Under the pieces are notes generated by a model. That model had not been told where the DNA came from and ran no database searches. It saw only the letters and a program-made list of their open reading frames with translations. A stretch of 64,000 nt of DNA, from positions 758,316 through 822,315 of the forward strand of contig MNCI01005255.1 in assembly GCA_015680685.1 (NCBI GenBank), read 5' to 3'. Numbering within the stretch: position 1 is the first letter of the stretch; each line of letters starts with the position of its first letter. The translations under genes were made by a program, and so were the position numbers. The stretch comes from Gnetum montanum. Its lineage: Eukaryota; Streptophyta; Gnetopsida; Gnetales; Gnetaceae. This document shows positions 9,741-21,397 of this stretch, piece after piece.

Positions 9741-10820
9741 AGATCGCCATAATGTTCAAGCGAGCGTGATCACTCTTGTACAGTTGCACAGCAGATGGGG
9801 TGGGATACTGAAACAGTCCCAGTGTCGCCACCCCACCGGCATCCTACTGATTCCTCGGATAAGCAACGAGGCATCTAACTGATCCCTCGGAGATGTCGCC
9901 ACCGCACCCGCCACAGTGGTGCCACCTCTGAGAGTTTAGCCTCGCCAGTTGGAGCCCCGACGAAATCCTCATCGACAATGGCCCCGGGTGTCTTTGCCCA
10001 TCATCGCTATCGGACGCCGACCTCGCAAATTCATCTGGCCGGTTCCCAGTGCAACTAGTTAGCTGCACTATGTCTGATGCCTCTTAGCGAAGATATGCAG
10101 CGCCGAATCATTAGGATTGGCGGTTCCGCCCGCGTGCCCCAGCTCCTTCTTTACAGCTCATTTATCTAACATCAGACAGCATTGGTTTCAAGAAAATCTT
10201 GCCTTCAGTTCAGCAGCAATGGTGTCCTCTGTTTTCTTTTGTGGTTGCAGGTTACCTGCCTTAAAGAATGTCATCCAAAGGTGCGTCCATCTGAGTGGTA
10301 AAGTACAATAGTGTGTTGAAATGGCTGCTCAGGTTGGCCTGGCCACTTAGTTCTGCACGTCCATACCTTGCATCATTTTACCCTTAACTCTGGTTTTCCT
10401 TCATCCCCACCACCCGGTTCCCATACGCAACACCTACATATGCAAGTGTTCATTTTTTCGCACTCACGCTGGCAGAGACATCGCAGAAAGTGATGCGCAA
10501 CGCTCCTTTTGCACGCATTCCTGCTATAATTGGTAACAGAGAAACCTCAGGCTGACGCGCTACGCTCGTCTAAAAGCATTCCTGTTGACCGCGTATTTTA
10601 GACCCCTACCATCCATAACGCATTACGCATCTTCTCCGAACCTGCTTCCAGCTATACCCCTCTTATATCCCATACCTGCCAGGCTTGCTCTTCCATGTTG
10701 ACAGGGCAATACTTGAGTAGCCATGGATGAACGCTGTTCTTGCTTTGCCAATTCGGTGTTTCGCATTCTTTGTCGATGTCTTTCGGGTAAGCCCTCCAAC
10801 CGTCAACAAAGAGGGGCCAT
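9741..10820 (+). other. 3' spacer of element A with polypurine tract
   Basis: Noncoding. Two blocks are conserved with B: the gagcgtgatcactcttg block near 9762 (B near 25732) and the CTGATCCCTCGGAGATG block near 9880 (B near 25855). The spacer ends in the polypurine tract AAAGAGGGGCCAT (10808-10820) directly before the LTR. B has AAAGAGGGGTCAT in the same place. No gene is recognisable. Confidence 0.7.
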
Positions 10821-11095
10821 TAAAACACCGTGAAAAATTACGGGTCGGCCTCAGGCAAAGATTCGCAATTAAAGCGAGAGTGCGCTCCAGCTTGGTGCCA
10901 GGACAAGTTTACGCTCTATTACGCATGGCAGCGTAATGAATGTAATAAGCTTCAAAATAGTCAGAGGCAGAGTCTAGAGAAGCCCAACAGTTTGACTTTT
11001 TGTTTTTCCTCGTGGCGCATGGGTCATTTGTCTTTATGCTCGTTACGCGGCAGTGCGTACCATTGCGTATGTTATCATTCAAGTTGCACATTGTT

Positions 11096-11280
11096 TTACG
11101 CTTTACTACGCACAGCTGCGTAGTGAGCGTAAGGCATACAATGTTTACGCTTCATTACGCGCAACTGCGTAGTGAGCGTAACTTATACATTGCTTACGCT
11201 TCATCACGCGCAGCTGCGTGGTGAGCGTAAAGTTGTACATTGTTTACGCTTTGACACGCACAACTGCGTAGTGAGCGTAA
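11096..11280 (+). repeat. Four 37-bp imperfect palindromes in the LTR, period 49-50 bp
   Basis: Units at 11096-11132, 11145-11181, 11194-11230 and 11244-11280. Each starts TTACGCTT and ends GAGCGTAA, with CGCA(G/A)CTGCG at the centre, so each can fold on itself. They lie upstream of the TATA box, in U3. Confidence 0.85.
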
Positions 11281-11399
11281 AACAACTCTGAGCTTATTGT
11301 TTTTACACTAGATTACGCTCATACATGCAATGCAATGCGAATGAGTGTAATATAGCCTGAAAGCAGCTAAAGCACGCTCAGCATATGCCTACTCTTCAC

Positions 11400-11431
11400 A
11401 CGCACAACACGCAAACAAGCGTGTTGTGCGT
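11400..11431 (+). repeat. Perfect 13-bp stem inverted repeat in the LTR
   Basis: ACGCACAACACGC at 11400-11412 and its exact reverse complement at 11419-11431 are separated by AAACAA. It sits about 100 nt upstream of the TATA box. It could be a protein-binding palindrome or a hairpin. Confidence 0.8.
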
Positions 11432-11528
11432 AGTCACAGCCTAACTTAAAAGGATCATGCCAGTAGGGCCCGCAATAACCGAGACCCACATCATCAGGGT
11501 TGCGCCTTTTCTACGAAGCGTCGCAGCC

Positions 11529-11536
11529 TATAAATA
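11529..11536 (+). promoter_or_regulatory. TATA box of the A/B-family LTR
   Basis: TATAAATA followed by a conserved GTTGACAAAG. The LTR of B has TATAAATG at 27580-27587 followed by AGTTGACGAAG. The conserved core marks the U3/R promoter. Confidence 0.65.
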
Positions 11537-12240
11537 CCTCGGTTGACAAAGATAAGAGGTCGGTTGGCAAAAATCAGAGAAACAAAAAAAAGCATATTTC
11601 TGAGCACCAGAGCACTTAGCACTTTGGAGAAGAGATACAGAGAACAGCGCTTTGGCAAATCGTGGACCTCATCACCTTACAGCCGAAGCAGAGTACAGTT
11701 CGATTTGAGCACCAGTGACAGGAGTAATCTTTCTGCTGAAAAGACATCTATCAATCAGAAACAGTTGATCGGTAGACGTCAAAGCTTGGCCTGCCTTGCA
11801 TCTCAGCTTAGCCCACGAGGTAGATAGGACTTCTGTTTAGATCGTTTTGCTTGTTGTTTTGTGCTTGTTTCACATCCTGTAATCGGGGATTCCCCAGTGT
11901 AATTTCTCATGCAAAATATACATTTGTAAGTCAAAGCGCAGATCTTGAAGCTTCGAGTTTCTCTTATGTCAACCTCCTTTCATCGTGTTTAGCATTATCA
12001 CCGTTGCAATCGTTTTCCCCTCGCTTTACGGTCCCTTGAATCAGATCGCTTTCTTTTACGCACTTTGCATTGTTTTACTGACCCGTAAGTCCCTGTCTGA
12101 TCGACAAGACCGTTTAGGGCACCTCGGATTCGTTTTTCCAGCATAGCCCTCGCACGGATCCGTGGCTAAAACTGTGTACGCCGGAATATCGGTCGGTATT
12201 TCCAGCTGCCGACGTTTTCTGTCGTTACACATAAGAACTC

Positions 12241-14600
12241 GAGCAAAAATGAAAGTATGAGTTCATGTACTACAACAGGAAGGAATTTATTCCTTTACCT
12301 AACGCTAATGTTCCCCTGACACATCAACAAAAGTGGATCTTAGATCAAATTTTGATGGAAAAAACATCGCCAGAACAGCTAGAGGTCTTGTTCCATGATG
12401 AAATGCTTCACGACGGATAAGACGATCTAGAATCTCACTCTGAAGGAGGCAGTCATGCTGATTTCACCATGGCCCCTCCTTCCACGATATCCCGCATAAA
12501 TCCATTGTTCGTGGTTACCATGCCTATGACATTATTAAATACCAATCGAATCCCGCATTCGCCACGTTTACATTTTCTCTCTCCGACCACACTGCCAGGT
12601 GAAGGTCCATCACAGATCATTCCTCAACGAGTGTAATTACCTAACCCACCTCATCGTGTGCCTGTGCCTATGTCACCGCATGTACATGCGGTACCTACAT
12701 CCCAATTACCTACAACACCAACTTTGCTCCCAACTCATATGATAGAGCTTGCCGCCCTCGCATGATGGACCCCCAACATGTCTCTTGTTGCCCATCCTGT
12801 GCAAATGCACCACCATCACGACCATCAAAGTCAAGTCCAACAAATGCTAAACCTAGCTATGGGATCATTTCTCATGCCCCTGGTTACACAAACAGCGTAC
12901 CCAATGGCGCAGCCGATGGTGGTTCCCCCATCTGCACCAACCACCAGATGGTGGATTCCACAAGTAACACTGCCTGCAGAGACTATCCCAATAGCACCAA
13001 CCATCGTTCAAGCTGTTGCCTCTATGCCGCCACCTGGTGTGGCTCCTCCTTCCCTTCCACAAACAACCTTGTCGCCTATGGGTCTAGACCAAGCCTTCCA
13101 GCTTATCTAGACCCTTATAGAAGAGGTCAAGCATCTCAAAACTGCTGGCTCTGACACGGTACAAGTCATGGATTTCTACCATGATGATCCTATTAGCCCA
13201 GCAGTCCCAGTCCTGTCGTTGCCACCTGGGATGCCCCTTCCTCATTTCACAAAATACAATGGGGAAGGTGATCCCAATGCCCACCTTGTCACTTTCAGTT
13301 CAAAGTCCTTATTGCTGCAACGATGGCCACATACTATAATCCGTGTCTTTGCTATGTCCTTAATGGGTAAATCTTTGGACTGGTATCAAGCACTTCCACG
13401 CGCTTCCATATCAACCTTGGAAGAGCTATTAACCCAGTTTGTGACTTGTTTCATATACAACCTGAGGCCAGAAGTCACATAGGACCAGCTCATGGGAGTT
13501 AAACAAGACCTACTTGAGTCAGTCCAAAAGTTTATATAGCATTGGAGCGCTACCTTGAATGAGATCCGCGAACCCATCGCAAAGGCCCATCTATTGGAAA
13601 TTTTCAAGAAAGCAGTTAACGATTTTATCAAGTCTAAACTATATTACCTCGCTCCCCGTAGCCTCAGCCAAGCCTTTGCTCAAACTAAGAGCATCTAAGA
13701 CATGGTGGAGGCTAGCAAAGACCTAGCGTATGTGGTCTACAAGAATGCTCACAACAAAGGCAAAGACAAAGGCAAATCCACGATGACTACAGTTGTGGCG
13801 GTTGCTGAAGGGGCCAACAAAAAGAACAATAACAAGAAAACACCTGCAGAGCCTATTGAACCAACAACTAGCTTGAACGCCATTTATCAAGAAAATCCTT
13901 CCACCCCTGAAGCAGCTCTACAACCGAGGCCAAAATTTGAGCATAAAGATCACTCAAATTACGCAACTCTACCTATGAAGCCTTCAGAAATTTTGAAGCA
14001 ATTATTGGGAACCAATCATATCCGACACAAGGCGATGTCCAAGGAGGCTCTAAAATGTCATAGGCACCACTGTGAATTACTCAAGAATCCCTCCTTGGCC
14101 CAACCTAATGAACCGCCAATGCCCAAAAACTTTAAGTTAGATCGGTTTTGTGACTACCATCAATTGTGCGGTCATGACACGGATTACTACTGGGTGTTGA
14201 AAGATGACATCAACACATGATTGATCAAGGTGACCTGATCTTGGACAACAGTAGTCTAGCTCACCCAGAAAATCAAGCCCTACATGTGTACCAAGACCCG
14301 TTAAATACAAATAATGTAGGGTACGCAATTAACGTGGTAGGAGTAGAGGGCGATAATCAGACATAGCCAAAATAACCTTTCGTGCTACAAATGCGTCCTC
14401 ATTCTCCTTGAACAATGGATTCAACAACATTGACAAGTGATGCTCCACAATAACCTTTTATCCTTCGAGCCCCTTCTTAGATAAATTCTCGACATCCCAC
14501 TGTCAGTAAAGCCACGGCCCAGCCCACACCTACGCCTAAGGCCCCCTTTGTCATCAGGGTGCCAAAACCATCGATAGCTCCTCCTACATAAAGGCAAACC
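12241..14600 (+). pseudogene. gag: Element B gag, decayed
   Basis: Homologous to the A gag along its length: a short N-terminal block, a Pro-rich linker (about 12450-13080), the GLDQAFQLI segment (about 13083), the capsid domain from about 13215 (TKYNGEGDP) and the Cys/His cluster about 14145-14190 (CDYHQLCGHDTDYY; the last Cys is Tyr here). Stops at about 13110, 13480, 13540 and 13697 and several later ones break the frame. It reads straight through the place where A has a frameshift, which confirms the A lesion. Confidence 0.85.
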
Positions 14601-15777
14601 TCCAAATCAAAATCTCGATCCTAATTTAACAAAAAAGGAGAAGGAAGTATGACAACCGGTACAGGCAAGGATCGTCTTATGTTGGGGTTTCCCAAGCCTA
14701 AACCCCTTACCTCTGTACCGTTGGCCCCATTTTCTAAAGATGGTGAAGTTACGCAAATGCAACCATCAACTCCTGGCAGGAAGAAGCACAGCCCTTGACT
14801 GAATATCACTCGTCCCCAGAAAATTCATCTCCTAAGGGCGAATGGAAGAGGAAAAGGGTGACAAGTAGCCAGATCATGGGTGGGATCTCTTCGACGCCTT
14901 TACGCAAGTCAAACAGGCTCTAAAACAAAAAAATACAACTTTGAGCCTTTATGACTTACTCATGACATCACAGAAACATCGTGAGGCTATGGTTCGCATG
15001 CTAACATCCATACCTATGGACGAAGGCCTACCCATGGATGAAGAAGCAATTCATTCTATTATGCTTCCTCTCGCAGCTGAGAAACCAGGGCCTTCCTTGT
15101 TGACCTTTCACAACGAATCCATTAAGGATGACCCAGAAAAGGGTCATGTGACGATGGTGCCCATGTTCATCACCATTCGGGTTGGTCAACACCAAATTCA
15201 GATGGTACATGTTGATGATGGGGCAACCGCTAATGTCATCCCCTACCCCATAGTGGATAAGCTAGGTTTGATCGATCAGATCAGTCCTACCACCACGTCA
15301 TGTTTAAAGTCATTCAACGAGGCACGAGTGTAAGTCAAAGGCACTGTGCACATCAACTTCGTGGTGGGGGAGCAATTCCCCACAAACGCAACCTTCATTA
15401 TTGTCGAAGAGATGCCTGGCTTCAACTTGATCCTGGGGAGGTCTTGGTTGGCTCAACTAAGGGCAGTGTCATCACCTATACATCAGGAGATCCATCTACC
15501 CTACGTAGGAGGAGAGGTGGTTATCCACGATGACGAAATAATCCCTCAGGTTGTTAATAACATAGAAACGAAGCAGGGGTCAGAAATCGAAATGTCTAAA
15601 GATCAGTCCCCTATCCAAATACTCGAACAAGCCAAAACAGTGGCTGATGACAGCCTAACTTGGGTCGAGCTACCATTCCCAGAAGAGGAGCGTGATGCGA
15701 AGGAAAAGAGTGGTAAATCCTCTCATCTTTACATGTTACCAAAAATAAAAGTGATCAAGAAAAAATTACAGGGCTAG
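14601..15777 (+). pseudogene. pro: Element B protease region
   Basis: The open stretch 14941-15333 contains SLYDLLMTSQKHREAM and the aspartic-protease loop VDDGATANVIP. The open stretch 15346-15777 holds FNLILGRSWL. They are split by a TAA at 15331-15333 where A has CAA. The final stop is at 15775-15777, equivalent to the A protease end. Confidence 0.85.
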
Positions 15778-15863
15778 CTAGTAAACCGAGTCATCTGATT
15801 GCCATATATTTTATGCATGTTTTACTTCATCATGCTATCCCACCTTTGCATCCACTAACTATA

Positions 15864-16255
15864 CTCGTTTTACGCTTAGGCTTATTTTTACGCATCCACC
15901 AGTTATACTTGTTTTACGCTTAGGCTTATTTTTACGCATCCACCAGCTATACTCGTTTTACGCTTAGGCTTATTCTTACACATCCACCTAATATACTCAT
16001 TTTACTCTTAGGCTTATTTTTACGCATCCACCAGCTATACTCATTTTACGCTTAGGCTTATTTTTATGCATCCACTAGCTATACTCGTTTTATGCTTAGG
16101 CTTATTTTTATGCATCCACTAGCTATACTCGTTTTACGCTTAGGCTTATTTTTACGCATCCACCAGCTATACTCGTTTTATTCTTAGGCTTATTTTTACA
16201 CATCCACCAGTTATACTTGTTTTACAATTAGGGTTATTTTTACGCTTCCACCTGT
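15864..16255 (+). repeat. Tandem array, about nine copies of a 44-bp unit
   Basis: The unit contains TTTTACGCTTAGGCTTATTT and CATCCACCAGCTATACT. Copies start about every 44 bp and differ mainly by C/T changes. A has nothing comparable in the same gap, so the array arose or was lost after the two copies diverged. Confidence 0.9.
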
Positions 16256-16344
16256 GATTTTTGTTTATGCTTATGTTTTTACGCCCCTACTAGTTATCTT
16301 TGTCGCTCTTAACTTTATCCAAAATTAATCATGTGTGCTACCCA

Positions 16345-16690
16345 GGGCCCGAAATGGCCTAAAACTATATAAGGCCTAGAATGGCTCAAAACTATACAAG
16401 GCCTGAAATGGCCTTAAACTAATCACAGCCTACGAAGGCTTAAAATTGGTGACTTAGTGACATTTACACTATCCCTTTACCACATATACATGGCCCGGAA
16501 TGGCCTAAAACTATACACATCCTGGAATGGCCTAAAACTACCCATGGCCCACAATGGCCTTAAACTACCTATTTAAATTACAGCTTACGCTTGAATTGGT
16601 CAAAGGCTCGAAATGGCTCAAGACCAATGGCCTTCTTTACACTTTGCACCTGATTTATCTAGTAGCTTGCAATGACTTTAAACTAGTAAC
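16345..16690 (+). repeat. Dispersed direct repeats, element B counterpart of 3745-4030
   Basis: About nine irregular copies of a unit ending in (C)TTAAACTA or TAAAACTA preceded by GGCC or GGCT. They correspond in position and core to the array in A. Confidence 0.75.
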
Positions 16691-16886
16691 TTCATTTACG
16701 CTATATGCCTAAACTATTTGCCATTTTTCATAACATTAGAATCTACTAATTTACACTTTGCATAAAGCGAGAACAGTAACAATAAAAGAACATTAACTTA
16801 GATCAAATTTGCATTAAAATGTCAAAAATAAAAAATATTATCTTTTTCATCATAAAAAAAAATGGACTGTGGCCAATACAGCCATG

Positions 16887-19800
16887 TTATGCGTCTCCTT
16901 TTTCCCCACTATCACCCATGTCCCTCAGCTCAATCTCCATCCTGAGCAAATCATCCTCATAGGGGCCACCTTTTTCAGGTAGCATTTCTTCATGAAGGTG
17001 GCCCTCCTTGTCAGGCTCTTCTGTATGAAGTTGTTTGCCATGGTATTGATCACCACCATTAAGCTCTGTCCCTTTCGAACCCCCTTCATAAGGACCGTCA
17101 TCCACGTTATGCTCACCTCGTTGAGGAACCTCCTCAGGTTGTTCTTGTAATCATACATAACATGTATACTGACATCATGATCGAAACTAGGTATGAAAAA
17201 AGGCATAATAAAACAAAAACTCACCTATAACGGTCCTGCATCAATAGCAAATGGAATTTTTTCTAAGCCAATCCACAGATGTTGCATAATCTCATCCTCG
17301 GTAAGCTTGGACCAAACCCCATCTCCTAGACTAGTTTCGGCCTTCATCTTCCCTTTTTCCACAGGAGTCCAGCAAGGTGGTTCAGGGAAGAAGGAAGGGA
17401 AAGTTGTCTCTCCTCCAGGAAGAGTCATTTCTCTTTCTGGAGAGGCACTCACCTCACTTGCTCCTGAAACTTTTCAAATGCACTGGAAGCCCCAATAATG
17501 TCGAGGAATAGTCAAAGAGACTGAGCCTCGATGGCCGCGTCCCTATACTGTTGACGGTAGGTAGCGCACTCCCGCTTGTAGACATGTTTATGATCTTTTT
17601 ACGTCTACCCCCTTTCTTTCACACCTACGTTATAATACTTCCAGTCTTGGTTCTTTTGAGCTAGGAGGTCCATTTGCATTCGCTGCTCAACTAGTTCACG
17701 GCTAGTCTGGATGCTGTTTCGGATGACCATCCAATAACGGGTGTAATCAACAATAGCTGTCCTCCAGTCCTCGCTCCCCATTCCCTGGGCTTGCAGGAAA
17801 TCATTCCGCGATCTTAAATCCCCAACTTCATCATGTAGAGCCACCCTCTCCTTCTCCGACCTTTGCAACCTCTTCCAAAGGTCTTTGTTTATGCTTTGAC
17901 ATTCCCATAAGGAGCGAGTTGAGCGCACAACACATTTACGCATCTCATTGTAAATGTTATGTGGCATGATAGTTACTTCCAATGGGGGTTCGGTGGCGTC
18001 TAGATCGATAGGATCTGACAGATCCCATCTGAGGTGAGCTCCTAATAACATAAAAAGATAATTTGACATGATTAAATAGGGTCTGTCACAGTAAAGTAAT
18101 TTCTGTGTAATGAGCATAACATACCAGCTTCAGGATCAATTTGCTCTAAGCGAGTAATCATGTCTTGGAAAACCCCTTCCATGAAGACAAATTTATCAGG
18201 AAATTCACCCCAAGATCGAGTCACCACTGCTACGAAGTGTACGCTCTAGTCACCTATTATGCAGAATATATTCCATATAAGGACATGACTGAGACATTAT
18301 GATGACCAACATCAACCTTTATAATTTTTCTAAAGTCTACTATACTGTAAAAGTTAATTTTTATCAAGTAACAAACCACTTGGCTTGTCTGTCCCAGTCG
18401 AAAGAACTTTGGCATCCTCGACCGCTACCTCCTCTTCCCGCGTAGGAGGTTGTTCACTCCTCGCCTTATTGACAGGGGCCTCCTCTTCCAAAACTGAGGC
18501 CCCTTCTCTACATTGTAAGACTATAGCCCCTATTTCAGGGGTCAATCGTTCCACAGCCCTTTCCTTCACTATCATGCAACATATAGCAAGGAACATTACG
18601 CTAGGCAACGGTGTCTCTACATAGATCATGACCATTGGTATATTTCACCACTTACCGCCTAGAGGATTACTCCTCTGAAACCTGATGTGCAGTTTCTTCC
18701 CCATGCCACCCGCTGGCTCAGCAAACTCCTCGGTCAAACGAGGCTTCTTCCGAGGCACCAATGAGTCCACTATCTCAGCAGCCAGGTGCTTCCCCCTCAA
18801 CGCATCACCAATATAGGAAGGGAGTGCCCCACCCACGTTGTCTGGACACCGCATTCGAGGTGCTGCCATGTTCCTACTCGTTACAGATAACAACTCCCTG
18901 ATCCCTTCAGGAGGGTCCTACGATCGAATAGTGCCAAAAATATGGGAAATCCATGGTTTAGAAATCTGGTCGCGGTTTTGCTGCATCCAGACTCCATCCC
19001 ATTGGACAATCAAAAACTTGGCGAAGCACCGGAAGCAAGCTATGAAAAAGGTAAAATGCACGTTGAAATGGGACTCAAGCTTCTTCTGAAGCTTGACCAT
19101 TTCAACTCGTAGGCCTTTGGTGAAATAGCTGGCCCAATTCAATCGTGTCCCCTCCTCCATGACCTCTTGCATAATGCGAGCTTGTTCTATAGTGAGGAAT
19201 CTCCCTTAGGAGAGTGTCTTGGGGAAGGTCCGAGCTCGAAAAAGGGGATAAATGGTGTTGGGCACCGCCAACTCAATCCCATCGGCAGGAATCCCTTTGG
19301 CCTCTTTCTTGACCCCTAGCCACTCCTCTATCCCTTCCTGGCATTTGGCGCTCCTCTTTGACTTTTCCTCCATAGGAAAGCCGTCGGAGGGGACCCCGAA
19401 GAGATTAGTGAATAGCTAAGCATCAATGTCAAAATTTATGTGCATGTTACACACTTGTATGCAGAGATGCTCGGCTTCTTCACTGAAGGAGTTGACTAAG
19501 GTCCACAATTCACCCACAGTAACATCAAGGGTTATGGCCAAGAATAGGTCCATTAGTCTAGCCTCCCGAAGGTTATTGGTCAAAACAACAGGGGCCGCTC
19601 TATGGCCGAGCCAGCGTTGTGCCTCCTTTATGTCACTGTAGTGGAAAAAGATATTGCTTGTGTCATGATCAGAGGCCATGATCGTGATTTCCCATAATTC
19701 CTTGACTGCATACATAAAATAATAGCTAAGCCAAGATTGCAAAAAATTAAACTAAGATAACTTCACACATCATCGCTAACTAATAACATTGACTCAATTC

Positions 19801-21277
19801 ATCATCATGATGAAGATTACCAGGTCCGAATGGCAAAGGAAATGGAGGGATTTTCCTTCGCACGTCAGCGACAGTGAGGGGAGGATCCAAGGTCCATTCC
19901 CTATCCAGCCATCCAAAATTTTTACACCTAGCAAAGAAGTCAGCATAGCGGGTCGGGTACTCTGGAATCTCAAACGCTAGTTGTTTCATGATAGCAGCCC
20001 GTACATTGCTAATAGTAGTAAATTCACTAATAGCCCTTTCGGTCAATGACAAGGTATCATTATCGCCTAGGAGACCACTATCATTGATAAGGAATATGCA
20101 TCATAGAAAATGGACAAATTCCTTACACTCGACGTAAATCCAGACAACATTTAGCACATTGATACACATCGAAATGACACAAGTTTAGATTCTTACCCAC
20201 CAGCGTAATACGCAGTACCGAGTGGGTTTTGGAAATGGGTTGTGAGGTGATGAGCCATGAATAGAGTATTGTAGGAGTGATAGCAGTTGAATCTAGATAC
20301 CTCCCAGATCCAACTCAAATGCCTCAGACCTTTGGTTCTTTGTTCGCGGTCTTGCACTCGCGCAGTCTCTATCCTACCATCAGTCAAGAACCCCAAGATG
20401 CCTTGCGTCAAACCGACCAATAATGTCTTTAAAATAGCGACAACTACATCACCTGGTAGATGCAACCAGACAATTACGTTGTAGTTACGAAGCAAAAACT
20501 GTAAGAATCCCCGCGCACCTCTTTGGAACCATACCGCCTCCCCCTTTATACGGGCATGAGGAGGAGGAACATTGGCCACGGGAACATGCATGCAGCACAG
20601 AATGCCCACGATGTCCAAAACGATTAGGAAGGGCTTTAACATGATACTATACAATGAAAACATATTGCCATTAGACAAAGCATTTGAACATAAACATTCA
20701 TCACGCTATAATAGGGTTTGCCTGATTCCCAGAAAATTGTAGATTTCGCTAGAAATGCATGGACAGAATCGCCCAAACCCTTGTAATAGCTTAAGGTCTA
20801 TCTCTGACAATAGCGATGAAGGTAATGCTGCATATTATTCCAGCGTAACATGCAATCATTATGGGAATAAAGGAAAGGAAAACAAAACCCTAATTACACT
20901 ACCTACAAGATATAATACTGAGATCTTTTGATTATACACAATGTTTGTCCAGTATTATCCAACATCACCTAAACCCTTGTAACAATATAAGGTTCGTCTC
21001 CAACAACAAAGACAAAGGTAATACCGCAAACCACAACAGCTTAGCCCATGTAAATAAATATTAACACTCAACGTAACATATACATTTAGGAAAACAATAC
21101 ACAACTATGACGCTACAACCAATATGACAATAGTGTAAAAGGACAAACGACCACTTACTGGTTAAGCAGAGTAGCTTCCCGTGCCTTGACTCTAGCCAGC
21201 GAAGCCCATTACAGACTCTCCTACACTTCGTCAATCCCAGCCAGTTTAGTGTTCTTCCCCTTGACCTTTGGTGCCAT
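16887..21277 (-). pseudogene. Antisense multi-exon gene in element B (long form of the A antisense gene)
   Basis: Minus-strand exons inferred from splice sites and frame: 21277-21159 (119 nt), 20646-20201 (446), 20066-19821 (246), 19705-18656 (1050), 18568-18377 (192), 18226-18125 (102), 18041 to about 17610, coding-like blocks about 17570-17470 and 17440-17228, and a tail ending at stop 16887. Introns 2 to 6 all fit phase 1. Exons 1 and 2 match A in length and product: KPFLIVLDIVGIL replaces the HAD box and NTLFMAHHL ends the domain. Exon 4 (about 350 codons) is unrecognised, has an NLS-like PRKKPRL near its end, and carries three stops (19416, about 19204, 18918). Exon 1 has two stops. Exon 7 is Glu/Arg/Gln-rich and probably coiled coil. 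The tail ends DMGDSGEKGDA, like A. The copy is dead, but the gene plan is clear to exon 6. Confidence 0.6.
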
Positions 21278-21397
21278 GGCTGCAATCAAATGAGTTTTCG
21301 TAAATCTCCTGTTTACACCTTGCTTCTGCTCCTCTTCTACTATAGCCAAAATCCAAATTCGCGATATTTGTAACCCGTCTCGAGTATGAACCATCGA

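Larger units (their letters stand above)
1..12229 (+). mobile_element. Element A: Tat-type Ty3/gypsy LTR retrotransposon (5' LTR outside window)
   Basis: Domain order is gag, aspartic protease, RT, RNase H, a second RNase H, integrase, then a long spacer and 3' LTR. The extra RNase H after the first and the big gap between protease and RT place it in the Tat lineage, which includes Ogre. By alignment with element B, position 1 lies only about 20 nt inside the element, so the missing 5' LTR should end just left of the window. Coding parts carry a few in-frame stops and one frameshift, so the copy is recently dead rather than ancient. The PRO-RT gap carries an antisense gene. Confidence 0.9.
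10821..12229 (+). repeat. LTR shared by elements A (3') and B (5' position)
   Basis: Starts TAAAACACC right after the polypurine tract and ends CGTTACA. Ends were fixed by alignment with the 3' LTR of B (TGAAACACC to CGTTACA) and with the solo LTR at 59571-60739, which has a clean target duplication. The first dinucleotide TA is a decayed TG. The last 150 nt (from GTCTGATCGACAAGACCG, about 12096) are well conserved with B; the middle is not. It contains four palindromic 37-bp units, a perfect hairpin and a TATA box. Confidence 0.85.

Noticed and set aside
9255-9752. 165-codon open frame after element A pol
   Set aside because: It translates the 25-35 bp repeat array over and over (KLAS-type repeats). 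B has no matching frame, and there is no domain.
10821-12229. Treating the LTRs at 10821-12229 and 26911-28229 as an ordinary matched pair of one element
   Set aside because: Their middle parts are very different (palindrome array in one only). The first resembles the less decayed element A, so a tandem with a shared LTR fits better.
15864-16255. CRISPR-like or satellite array
   Set aside because: The 44-bp units are continuous with no unique spacers, inside a plant retrotransposon. It is a local tandem expansion.
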